A stretch of DNA of 64,000 nt, from contig NZ_JBPZHB010000006.1 in assembly GCF_051857545.1 (NCBI RefSeq), positions 186,001 to 250,000 on the forward strand. Reading direction: 5' to 3'. The position numbers and the translations under genes are program-made. Source of the stretch: Larkinella sp051857545. Its GTDB lineage: Bacteria; Bacteroidota; Bacteroidia; Cytophagales; Spirosomataceae. Shown here one piece after another: positions 17,229-24,778 of the stretch (positions within the stretch are counted from its first letter, which is position 1; each line of letters starts with the position of its first letter). A model generated the notes under the pieces. It did not search any database, was not told the origin of the DNA, and saw nothing but the letters and a program-made list of their open reading frames with translations.

Positions 17229-18068
17229 TTATCTCCGTTCCGGTTCGGTGGTTTCTTCCAGTTTTTCCTGTTCGCCCTGCAATTTATTCTCGACAACGTA
17301 AACGAAAGACAGGTTATTAAAATCCGTCCCCACGGACAGGGTGACATCGTGGAAAGTTTGATTGGGCATTTCGCCAACCCGGATGACGCGGCCCACCAGA
17401 AGCCCCGACGGGAAAATGGCGTTGTATTCCGACGTGACCACCGAATCGCCCCGGTACATTTTTGTGTTGCGCGAAATGTCCAGCATTTTCATCCGGGTCG
17501 GATTGATGCCATCCCATTTAACGGTCCCGATGACCCCGGCTTTCACCAGTTTGGAAGAAACCATGTAATCCGAATGCAGAATGGAAGTAACGATCGAAAG
17601 GTGTTCGGAACAAATTTTGACTTTGCCGACAACGCCGGTGGGCGAAATAACCCCCATGCCGGGTTTGATGCCATCGGCGCTGCCTTTGTCCAGCGTGATG
17701 TAATTGTTGGGGTGCTGCGTGGTGTTGTTGATCACCCGGGCCACTCGGTACTGAAACCGGGTGGCGAAAATCGAATCCGTCTGGTAGCTGGTAGGAGCTT
17801 GCGGTTTTTGCTGCTGAAGCTGGGTAACGAGCGTATTGAGCCGCCGGTTTTCTTCGGCCAGATCGGTGTTAACCTGCCGCAGCCGGGCATATTCCTGCGC
17901 CTTGTTCGACCAGTCCAGAATTTTGGCTGCGTAATAATTGGAAGTATTGAAATACCGAACGCTCCAGTAGTTATTGGTATTGATTATAAAATAAAAGCTC
18001 AGCACCTCGAGCAGAACAAACAAAATGATGTTCCGGCTTCGGACGATGAACTGGAATAACTCGAACAT
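17229..18068 (-). CDS. mreC: Rod shape-determining protein MreC
   Basis: 279 residues. An N-terminal transmembrane helix (IILFVLLEVLSFYFIIN) is followed by a periplasmic coiled coil (about residues 55-90, RLRQVNTDLAEENRRLNTL) and a beta-domain with VINNTTQHPNNYITLDKGSADGIKPGMGV, the MreC signature. It anchors MreB to the wall-synthesis machinery. The C-terminal tail is acidic/basic and short. The preceding gap to mreB holds a 28-base inverted repeat. Confidence 0.92.
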   Translation of the reverse strand: MFELFQFIVRSRNIILFVLLEVLSFYFIINTNNYWSVRYFNTSNYYAAKILDWSNKAQEYARLRQVNTDLAEENRRLNTLVTQLQQQKPQAPTSYQTDSIFATRFQYRVARVINNTTQHPNNYITLDKGSADGIKPGMGVISPTGVVGKVKICSEHLSIVTSILHSDYMVSSKLVKAGVIGTVKWDGINPTRMKMLDISRNTKMYRGDSVVTSEYNAIFPSGLLVGRVIRVGEMPNQTFHDVTLSVGTDFNNLSFVYVVENKLQGEQEKLEETTEPERR

Positions 18069-18072
18069 AGGG

Positions 18073-18172
18073 AGTTAAGAATTATGAGTTAAGAGTTAAG
18101 AGTTAAAAGTCAGCCTGCTTCAGCCAACCGCTGGGCGGCCCCGTCTTAACTCTTAACTCATCACTCTTAACT
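18073..18172. repeat. 28-bp inverted repeat between mreB and mreC
   Basis: Arms 18073-18100 and 18145-18172 match at 26 of 28 positions and are made of tandem GAGTTAA words; the 44-base loop is GC-rich. The right arm reaches the 3' end of mreB. A role in setting the mreB/mreC ratio (attenuation or 3'-end protection) is plausible but inferred. Confidence 0.75.
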
Positions 18173-19192
18173 AATTAGGACGGATTTGTACATGTCGAGG
18201 TTTTTGATGACCTCGCCGGTTCCTTTCACGACGGCTTTCAGTGGATCGTCGGCCACGTGGATCGGCAGCTTGGTTTTGGCACCGATCCGCTTGTCGAGAC
18301 CGTGCAGCAACGCGCCACCGCCCGTGAGGTGAATCCCGTTCGTATAAATATCGGCAGACAATTCCGGTGGCGAAATTTCCAGCGCCTTCATCACCGCTTC
18401 TTCAATCTTCGAAATGGATTTATCGAGGGCGTAGGCAATTTCGCTGTAAGTAACCTTAATTTCTTTCGGAATCCCGGTCATCAAATCGCGGCCCCGGATT
18501 TCGTAGTCTGCCGGTGGATTGTCGAGTTCGGGCAGCGCCGAACCCACCTCCATCTTGATTTGTTCCGCCGAGCGTTCGCCGATCAGCAGGTTGTGTTCCC
18601 GGCGCATGTAATCGACAATGTCGCGGGTGAACACGTCACCGGCAATCCGGATCGACTGTTCGCAGACGATTCCCGACAGGGCAATAACCGCAATTTCTGT
18701 GGTTCCTCCGCCGATGTCGACAATCATCGTTCCGTTCGGTTGGGTAATATCGATCCCGATTCCGATGGCTGCCGCAATCGGTTCGTGAACCATGTACACT
18801 TCTTTGGCACCGGCGTGTTCGGCAGAGTCCTTGACGGCCCGCTTTTCCACTTCTGTGATACCAGACGGAATGCAGATCACCATCCGGTGGGAGGGTGAAA
18901 ACAGCCGGTTGCCCGTATCGATCATCTTAATCAACCCGCGAATCATCAGCTCAGCGGCCGTAAAGTCGGCGATGACACCGTCTTTAAGCGGGCGGATTGT
19001 TTTGATATTCTCGTTCGTCTTTTCGTGCATTTGCATCGCCTTGTGACCAATCGCCAGGACTTTCCCATTAATTTTGTCCATAGCGATGATCGAAGGCTCA
19101 TCCACCACAATCCGGTCTTTGTGAATAATCAGCGTATTGGCGGTACCGAGGTCAATCGCAATATCGCTTGAAAGAAAGTTAAATAGTGCCAT
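18167..19192 (-). CDS. mreB: Rod shape-determining actin-like ATPase MreB
   Basis: 341 residues, the full length for MreB. Actin-fold nucleotide motifs are intact: DIAIDLGTANTLI (phosphate 1), VDIGGGTTEIAVIAL (phosphate 2) and LTGGGALLHGLDKRI (adenosine). It forms membrane-bound filaments that orient cell-wall elongation. It is the first gene of mreBCD, preceded by a -7 box and divergent from the GH3 gene. Confidence 0.97.
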   Translation of the reverse strand: MALFNFLSSDIAIDLGTANTLIIHKDRIVVDEPSIIAMDKINGKVLAIGHKAMQMHEKTNENIKTIRPLKDGVIADFTAAELMIRGLIKMIDTGNRLFSPSHRMVICIPSGITEVEKRAVKDSAEHAGAKEVYMVHEPIAAAIGIGIDITQPNGTMIVDIGGGTTEIAVIALSGIVCEQSIRIAGDVFTRDIVDYMRREHNLLIGERSAEQIKMEVGSALPELDNPPADYEIRGRDLMTGIPKEIKVTYSEIAYALDKSISKIEEAVMKALEISPPELSADIYTNGIHLTGGGALLHGLDKRIGAKTKLPIHVADDPLKAVVKGTGEVIKNLDMYKSVLIS

Positions 19193-19238
19193 TCGTTATT
19201 TTCGTGCAAGCACGGTGTAGCTCCTGTTTTTGGAGGTG

Positions 19239-19246
19239 CAAAAATA
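19239..19246 (-). promoter_or_regulatory. -7 box for mreBCD
   Basis: The minus strand reads TATTTTTG (TAnnTTTG) 47 bases before mreB. A TTG lies 14 bases upstream, closer than the usual 18-21. The leader also has a short CTCC/GGAG stem. Confidence 0.4.
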
Positions 19247-19394
19247 TACATAATTCGAGACAACTATCGCTAAATAATTGGATTTTTATTATTTTTTATC
19301 CATGGGGGTTGTTTACTAAAAAAACGACGGTTTGGAACACCGGGCCGGGTTGTTCAGAATATCATTCCCCCGGGATACATTAGCGTAAAACTGT

Positions 19395-19402
19395 TACCTT
19401 TG
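19395..19402 (+). promoter_or_regulatory. -7 box abutting the GH3 start codon
   Basis: TACCTTTG (TAnnTTTG) ends seven bases before the ATG at 19410. With the usual ~7-base distance from the box to the transcript start, the mRNA would be leaderless. No well-spaced -33 TTG is visible. Confidence 0.45.
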
Positions 19403-19409
19403 CGGGGCT

Positions 19410-20912
19410 ATGGGAATCCGATCAGTATTGAGCAAGCCACTGGCGCAGTTTGTCGTACAGCGGCAAAAGGAGTGGATGCACCGACCGGGCGAGACGCAGC
19501 AACGGTGGTTTCAGGCCCTGCTCGAGGGGGCCAAAAATACCGCTTTTGGCCGCGATCACCGGTTTAAAGACATTAACTCCTACCCCGAATTTCGGCAGGC
19601 CGTTCCCATCCGCGACTACGAAGACCTCAAACCGTATATCGAGCGGATTCTGGCCGGTGAGTCGGATGTATTGTGGAAAGGGAAGCCGGTTTATATGGCC
19701 AAAACGTCCGGAACCACTTCCGGCACAAAGTACATTCCGATCACCAGAGAGTCGATTCCCAACCACATCAACTCGGCCCGCGACGCCCTGCTGAACTACA
19801 TTCACGAAACCGGAAAGGCGGCTTTTCTGGACAAGAAGCTGATTTTTCTGTCGGGCAGCCCCGAATTGGTCGTCAAAAACGGCATCAACATCGGGCGGCT
19901 TTCCGGTATTTCCAACCACCATGTTCCGGCCTACCTACGCACCAACCAGTTGCCGTCGTACGAAACCAACACTATTGAGGACTGGGAAAACAAACTGGAA
20001 AAGATCATCGACGAAACGCTGACGCAGCCGATGTCGCTGATTTCGGGCATTCCGCCCTGGGTGCAGATGTATTTCGACCGGATTCAGGCGCGAACCGGGA
20101 AGAAGATCAAAGACGTTTTCCCCGACTTTTCGCTGTTTGTCTACGGGGGTGTCAACTTTGAACCGTATCGGGCGAAATTGTACGAATCCATTGGCAAGAA
20201 AATTGATAGCATCGAAACCTACCCGGCTTCGGAGGGCTTCATTGCCTATCAGGATACGCAAACGGAAGAAGGGCTGCTGATGATGCTGAACAGCGGTATT
20301 TTCTTCGAATTCATTCCTGCGGAAGACTATTTTTCCAAAAACCCGCGCCGGCTGACCATCGAGCAGGTCGAACTGGGCAAGAATTACGCCGTGGTCATTC
20401 ACAACAACGCCGGTTTGTGGGGCTATTCGCTGGGCGATACCGTTAAGTTTGTTTCGAACGATCCGTATCGGCTGCTGGTGACGGGGCGCATCAAGCACTT
20501 TATCTCGGCCTTTGGCGAACACGTCATCGGCGAGGAAGTTGAAAAAGCCTTGTACTACGCGATGGAGCAACACCCCGAAACGGAAGTGGTCGAATTCACC
20601 GTGGCCCCGATGGTTTCGCCCCGCGAAGGACTGCCTTATCACGAGTGGTTTGTTGAATTTGCGACGCCACCGCACAATGCCGAAGCCTTCGTCCGCGACC
20701 TCGACCGCCGGTTGACCGAATTGAACGTGTATTACAAAGATCTGATTTCGGGCAGCATCCTGCGGCCCCTGAAGCTGACGGTTTTGCCCCGCGAAACGTT
20801 CCGGAATTACATGAAGTCGCAGGGCAAACTGGGAGGGCAGAACAAAGTACCCCGGTTGTCGAACGACCGGATGATTGGGGAAGGGTTGTTACAGACGATG
20901 CAAACGGTATAG
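19410..20912 (+). CDS. GH3 auxin-responsive-promoter family protein (acyl-adenylating enzyme)
   Basis: 500 residues. It belongs to the GH3 branch of the ANL adenylating superfamily, which activates carboxylic acids with ATP and can join them to amino acids. Motifs visible: YMAKTSGTTSGTKYIPIT (P-loop-like ATP site), FVYGGVNFEPYRAKL, SIETYPASEGFIAYQ and LLVTGRIKHFISAFGEHVIGEEVE. Bacterial GH3 proteins are widespread in Bacteroidota but their substrates are mostly unknown. It is divergent from mreB. Two bases after its stop begins an AT-rich accessory cassette, suggesting an ancestral GH3-dxr neighbourhood split by insertion. Confidence 0.9.
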   Translation: MGIRSVLSKPLAQFVVQRQKEWMHRPGETQQRWFQALLEGAKNTAFGRDHRFKDINSYPEFRQAVPIRDYEDLKPYIERILAGESDVLWKGKPVYMAKTSGTTSGTKYIPITRESIPNHINSARDALLNYIHETGKAAFLDKKLIFLSGSPELVVKNGINIGRLSGISNHHVPAYLRTNQLPSYETNTIEDWENKLEKIIDETLTQPMSLISGIPPWVQMYFDRIQARTGKKIKDVFPDFSLFVYGGVNFEPYRAKLYESIGKKIDSIETYPASEGFIAYQDTQTEEGLLMMLNSGIFFEFIPAEDYFSKNPRRLTIEQVELGKNYAVVIHNNAGLWGYSLGDTVKFVSNDPYRLLVTGRIKHFISAFGEHVIGEEVEKALYYAMEQHPETEVVEFTVAPMVSPREGLPYHEWFVEFATPPHNAEAFVRDLDRRLTELNVYYKDLISGSILRPLKLTVLPRETFRNYMKSQGKLGGQNKVPRLSNDRMIGEGLLQTMQTV

Positions 20913-20914
20913 AG

Positions 20915-21277
20915 ATGGAAACAAGCATTAATCCTGCCGACCATTTGGCAACCCTTCCAGACCATATTCAGTCCCTTATTAAGGCAGTAAAATCAAGGCT
21001 GGAAACCTGGTATAAAAGTCGGCTTGATCGAATTATTTTATATGGTTCTTATGCGCGTGGCGATTACCATGAGGAATCTGACATTGATCTACTTATCGTA
21101 TTGAAAGACAAAAACGTATCAAGATTACAAGAGATCAACGACCTTGTTGCCTTAAAATTTGATTTGATGATCAGCAACAACATACTATTGTCGACAAAGG
21201 CCGTTACTGAAAGCGATTATAAAAATAGACCAAACGCGATCTATTATTTTATCAGACGTGAAGGCATTGTATTATGA
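20915..21277 (+). CDS. MNT-type nucleotidyltransferase domain protein
   Basis: 120 residues. The polymerase-beta-like core GSYARGDYHEESDIDLLIVL carries the GSxxRG motif and the two metal-binding aspartates (DID). Such minimal nucleotidyltransferases usually pair with a HEPN gene in toxin-antitoxin modules where the MNT protein AMPylates the HEPN toxin. Here the next ATG overlaps the stop as ATGA, but the partner frame is only nine codons long. The start is two bases after the GH3 stop. Its base composition is visibly AT-richer than GH3, pointing to acquired DNA. Confidence 0.88.
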   Translation: METSINPADHLATLPDHIQSLIKAVKSRLETWYKSRLDRIILYGSYARGDYHEESDIDLLIVLKDKNVSRLQEINDLVALKFDLMISNNILLSTKAVTESDYKNRPNAIYYFIRREGIVL

Positions 21278-21303
21278 AAGATGCCATCCGGTTACGGATT
21301 TAA
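21274..21303 (+). pseudogene. Nine-codon stub where a HEPN partner is expected
   Basis: An ATGA-coupled reading frame encodes MKDAIRLRI and then a TAA stop. The start resembles HEPN-domain N-termini (methionine, basic/acidic residues and a helix), but the identification rests mainly on its position after the MNT gene. Twenty-five bases later the ptuA-like gene starts, so the rest of the gene is gone, not just out of frame. Very short; it could be a chance frame. Confidence 0.4.
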
Positions 21304-21328
21304 AACATTATAAGAATAATAACAGACT

Positions 21329-22672
21329 ATGAAAATAACCGGGATTGAAATCGGTGAATATCGTCAGTTCAAGAATATTAAGTTTGATTTTACGTATCCG
21401 GCAGGGCATGCGAAAGCAGGACAGCCATTGGATAAGGTGTGTTTTATTGGGCAGAGCGGGACGGGGAAGACGACTTTGCTGAATATTGTCTGGGATTTTT
21501 TTAAAGTAATCAGTACCACCTTTTCACCAAAAATAAGCAGAACTATTTTTGCTAATAAAAATTTTAGCAAGACCTTTCAAACTATAAAGATCCATAGTAT
21601 TCATAATGAAAATAAAATCAGTTTAAGTAATCGTTTTATAGACGAAAGCCTTAGCTGGCTAACTGAAGAACAACAGTTCTTATCTCCCTCTTCCAATTTC
21701 CTCATGCTTATTGAACGCCCTAAGTACAGCGGTTTAAAAGACCTTATAAGCTCAGGATGTTTATGCTTGTACATTGATGAAGCAGCTGTGAGTTCATCTA
21801 AAAACCTTCTTGAAGAACGAGAAATAGAGCGGGACGTGGTTAGTAAAAAAAATGAGGTAGACGAACTATTTGATATTTTCGATACTAAAATTAACACTTC
21901 AATATTAGGTCTAAGCGATCACCCTTCCGAGCTTTTATGGTCAACCTTATTAGGAGAAATAGATAAATATGATAATAGCTTGAAACAATTTGCAGCCAAT
22001 TTGGTCAGCAAAAACTCATTCAGTAGAGATCGCTTGATCAATCAAATAAGTCAGTGGCAAAAAGAGCATCCTAATCCAAGAGCTGACTTAGCAGAAAACT
22101 GTTTAAATCAGATTTTGCGTTTATTTCACTTAGAAGTAGATACAGAAGGTACAGAGTCCCGACTTGTTTTAAAAACAAAACAAGGAGAGCATATCGGTGG
22201 CAAATATTTAAGTACAGGTACTAAACAGCTAATATCTACCTCGATTCCTATTTATAAAATAAACGTTAGTCAAGGAGTTATTCTCTTTGATGAGCCCGAA
22301 CGCTCTCTCTTTCCCGACATTCAGCGCGAATTAATTACACACTATACTTCATTAGCCCCAACCGCACAATTCTTCTTCGCCACTCATTCACCAATCATCG
22401 CTTCCGCTTTCGAGCCCTGCGAGCGGTTTATTCTTTATTTCGATGAAAACGGCGAAGTAAAATTTCGTAACGGTGTGGCACCCGAAGGCGATGATCCGAA
22501 TGATATTCTAAGTGCAGATTTTGGATTGGACGAACTCATGTTGCCGAAGGGTTTGGAAGCATACGACAGATATCGGAAGTTGGGTGTTGAGATCAGGAAT
22601 GAGAAAGATCCCAAACGCAAAGATGAATTGATTGTCGAACGCGCTCAGTTAGGCGATTCATATAAATTTTGA
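21329..22672 (+). CDS. Septu-like ATPase (PtuA-type AAA/ABC ATPase)
   Basis: 447 residues. An ABC/SMC-type ATPase head: N-terminal strand ITGIEIGEYRQFKNIKFDF, Walker A GQSGTGKTT (about residue 48), Walker B VILFDEPERSLFPDIQ and H-loop FFATHSPIIASAF. The middle third (about residues 70-270) is low in conservation and rich in Ser, Asn and Lys. The C-terminal ~60 residues after PNDILSADFGLDELMLP form the extension common in PtuA and other defence ATPases. It is followed by an HNH-type gene at a 5-base gap, the organisation of Septu anti-phage systems. The gene is markedly AT-rich: I counted 14 G/C in the 60 bases at 21541-21600. Confidence 0.8.
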   Translation: MKITGIEIGEYRQFKNIKFDFTYPAGHAKAGQPLDKVCFIGQSGTGKTTLLNIVWDFFKVISTTFSPKISRTIFANKNFSKTFQTIKIHSIHNENKISLSNRFIDESLSWLTEEQQFLSPSSNFLMLIERPKYSGLKDLISSGCLCLYIDEAAVSSSKNLLEEREIERDVVSKKNEVDELFDIFDTKINTSILGLSDHPSELLWSTLLGEIDKYDNSLKQFAANLVSKNSFSRDRLINQISQWQKEHPNPRADLAENCLNQILRLFHLEVDTEGTESRLVLKTKQGEHIGGKYLSTGTKQLISTSIPIYKINVSQGVILFDEPERSLFPDIQRELITHYTSLAPTAQFFFATHSPIIASAFEPCERFILYFDENGEVKFRNGVAPEGDDPNDILSADFGLDELMLPKGLEAYDRYRKLGVEIRNEKDPKRKDELIVERAQLGDSYKF

Positions 22673-22677
22673 CCCTC

Positions 22678-23265
22678 ATGCGACAAGTACTAAAGTCGAC
22701 TGAGTCGAAAATAATTGAACGCAAGTTGACCTACAAAGAAGGTAATAATGATGAGTTGAGACAATTGTTGGGGGATGAGCAACATTGCCTTTGTGCATAC
22801 ACAGAAACGTATCTTGGTCCCTCCGACGACGCCCATATTGAACATTTCAACCCATTATTTAAGGGGCGGACTGAAGACGGGTATTCCAATTGGTTTTTAG
22901 TTAAAAGTCTTTGGAATACAAGAAAAGCTAAAAAATGGGCTGATTACCAACCCATCCTTCATCCAACTGCGGAAGATCTGGAACGCAGAATACTATACAT
23001 TAATGGTGATTACGTTGCGTCTGACCCCAACGATCTCGAAGCCCTGAATCTAATCCGGCTGTTGGATTTGGACAATGCAAGACTGGCTGATCAACGCAAG
23101 CGTTACATAAGGCTAAAAAAGCAGGAGATTAAGGATGCTAACAAATCCAGCCAGCAGTTTTTAGATGATCTGCTACTGAGTTATCCCGAAGGTGTTTACT
23201 TTATCCGTGCCATCGAAGAAGAATTGCAGGTAAAAGTTAACTTTGATCTGCTTGAAAAATTATGA
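22678..23265 (+). CDS. Septu-like HNH nuclease (PtuB-type)
   Basis: 195 residues from the ATG at 22678; an upstream in-frame TTG at 22669 overlaps the ATPase stop and is less likely. The core HCLCAYTE...HIEHFNP followed by YSNWFLV is the PtuB/TIGR02646-like HNH motif, with the catalytic-region His-Glu-His in HIEHF. The usual zinc ligands are altered: the first knuckle reads CAYT instead of CAYC, and the second CxxC is replaced by SLWNTRK. Paired with the ATPase upstream it should form a Septu-like complex that degrades DNA upon phage infection. The stop overlaps the dxr start (ATGA). Confidence 0.75.
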   Translation: MRQVLKSTESKIIERKLTYKEGNNDELRQLLGDEQHCLCAYTETYLGPSDDAHIEHFNPLFKGRTEDGYSNWFLVKSLWNTRKAKKWADYQPILHPTAEDLERRILYINGDYVASDPNDLEALNLIRLLDLDNARLADQRKRYIRLKKQEIKDANKSSQQFLDDLLLSYPEGVYFIRAIEEELQVKVNFDLLEKL

Positions 23266-24431
23266 CTAACCCCAAACGCCATATCGCCATTCTGGGCTCC
23301 ACCGGCTCCATCGGAACGCAAACGATCGACGTGATTCGCGCCCATCCCGATGCGTTCGAAGTCGAAGTGCTCGTGGCCAACAACAATGCCGAACTGCTGA
23401 TCGAACAGGCCGCGCTGGTACGCCCCAATGTGGTGGTGATCTGCAACGAAGACCGCTACGACCAGGTGTTTTCGGCGCTCGATCCGCTGGGCATCAAGGT
23501 CTATGCCGGTGCGGCAGCGGTTTCGTCGGTGGTGCAGATGGAACGCATCGACATCGTGCTGACGGCCATGGTCGGCTACGCGGGTTTGCTGCCCACCATC
23601 AAAGCCATCGAAGCCGGGAAGCACATCGCCCTGGCCAACAAGGAGACCCTCGTGGTGGCTGGCGAACTGATTACCAAACTGGCGCAGGAAAAAGGCGTCA
23701 ACATTCTCCCCGTCGATTCGGAGCATTCGGCCATTTTTCAGTGCCTGGCCGGTGAACTGCATAATCCGATCGAGAAGATCATTCTGACCGCTTCGGGCGG
23801 GCCGTTCCGGGGAAAAACACGGGAGTTTCTGAAAACCGTTACCAAAGCCCAGGCGCTGAAACACCCGAACTGGACGATGGGTGCCAAAATCACCATCGAC
23901 TCGGCCACGCTCATGAACAAGGGGCTGGAGGTCATCGAAGCCCGGTGGCTGTTTGGGCTGGAACCGTCGCAGATCGAGGTGATCGTTCACCCCCAGAGCA
24001 TCATCCATTCGATGGTGCAGTTTCAGGATGGCAGCATCAAGGCGCAGATGGGTTTGCCCGACATGCGGCTGCCGATTCAATGCGCGCTGGCGTATCCGTA
24101 CCGGCTGCCCTCCGATTTTCCGCGCTTCGACTTCACGAAATACCCGTCCTTCACATTCGAACAGGCTGATCTTGAAACATTTCGTAACTTGCAACTCGCT
24201 TTTGACGCGCTCGGACGGGGTGGCAACGTTCCCTGCATCGTCAACGCGGCCAATGAGGTAGCGGTGGAAGCCTTTTTGCACGACGAAATCGGGTTTCTGG
24301 AAATCTCCGAAATCATTGAAGAAGGCATGCAGAAAGTAGCTTACATAGCCCGGCCAACCTACGAAGACTACGTTCGGACGGACGAAGAAACCCGGCGCAT
24401 TGCCACCGCCCGAATTAAAAGTTTCGTTTAA
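23262..24431 (+). CDS. dxr: 1-deoxy-D-xylulose 5-phosphate reductoisomerase
   Basis: 389 residues. It converts DXP with NADPH to MEP, the committed step of the non-mevalonate isoprenoid pathway. The N-terminus has AILGSTGSIGTQT for NADPH binding. The catalytic/metal region contains VDSEHSAIFQ, TASGGPFRG, KITIDSATLMNKGLEVIEA and HPQSIIHSMV. Composition is GC-rich (34 of 60 at 23341-23400), in sharp contrast to the preceding nuclease gene. The ATG is shared with the stop of that gene, so the two are probably cotranscribed and coupled. A terminator follows. Confidence 0.96.
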   Translation: MTNPKRHIAILGSTGSIGTQTIDVIRAHPDAFEVEVLVANNNAELLIEQAALVRPNVVVICNEDRYDQVFSALDPLGIKVYAGAAAVSSVVQMERIDIVLTAMVGYAGLLPTIKAIEAGKHIALANKETLVVAGELITKLAQEKGVNILPVDSEHSAIFQCLAGELHNPIEKIILTASGGPFRGKTREFLKTVTKAQALKHPNWTMGAKITIDSATLMNKGLEVIEARWLFGLEPSQIEVIVHPQSIIHSMVQFQDGSIKAQMGLPDMRLPIQCALAYPYRLPSDFPRFDFTKYPSFTFEQADLETFRNLQLAFDALGRGGNVPCIVNAANEVAVEAFLHDEIGFLEISEIIEEGMQKVAYIARPTYEDYVRTDEETRRIATARIKSFV

Positions 24432-24438
24432 TTGTTTC

Positions 24439-24480
24439 CCGATAAAAGCGAATTAATTCGTGGCTTTTCGGAAGTTTTTT
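24439..24480 (+). terminator. Intrinsic terminator after dxr
   Basis: A stem around the GAATTAATTC core (AAAAGC pairs with GCTTTT, outer CCG with CGG) at 24439-24471 is followed by six T residues. Confidence 0.7.
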
Positions 24481-24502
24481 AACTACGCAACGTTATCTAC
24501 GT

Positions 24503-24592
24503 ATGGATTTTTGGGTTTGGTTTATCATTGGGTTGGTGATTGGCTTCGTTCTGCTCAAGGTATTTCGAAGAGAAAATAAAGGCCGACCTTAA
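24503..24592 (+). CDS. 29-residue membrane microprotein
   Basis: The frame encodes a single hydrophobic helix, MDFWVWFIIGLVIGFVLLKV, then a basic tail (FRRENKGRP). The size and layout are those of a bitopic inner-membrane microprotein. It stands between the dxr terminator and a second small frame. No homologue is recognised from memory; the support is the helix, the charged tail and the position. Confidence 0.45.
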   Translation: MDFWVWFIIGLVIGFVLLKVFRRENKGRP

Positions 24593-24605
24593 AAATAAGG
24601 AGAGT

Positions 24606-24719
24606 ATGCTGCTGATCAATCAGGCCTTCTGGAGTGGGTTTATCGAGGCCCTTGTGGTCTGTTCAGTCATTTATGGCATTACCTACCTCCTGAAATTCAG
24701 AAAGCAGAAGCAACAATAG
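24606..24719 (+). CDS. 37-residue membrane microprotein
   Basis: It starts 13 bases after the 29-residue frame, with an AAGGAGA sequence just upstream of its ATG, unusual in a genome that mostly lacks Shine-Dalgarno sites. One transmembrane helix (about residues 11-28, GFIEALVVCSVIYGITYLL) is followed by a basic glutamine-rich tail (KFRKQKQQ). The rseP gene starts 59 bases later. No known family. Confidence 0.5.
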   Translation: MLLINQAFWSGFIEALVVCSVIYGITYLLKFRKQKQQ

Positions 24720-24778
24720 AATAAAAACTAATCAATTAACAAGCAGGCGGTTCGCTGCAATAATCAAAGTTTGAACGA

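Noticed and set aside
21329..23265. Retron with Septu-type effectors
   Set aside because: No reverse transcriptase gene and no msr/msd-like structure nearby.
23196..24281. 361-codon minus-strand frame opposite dxr
   Set aside because: Antisense shadow of dxr; no motif and atypical composition.
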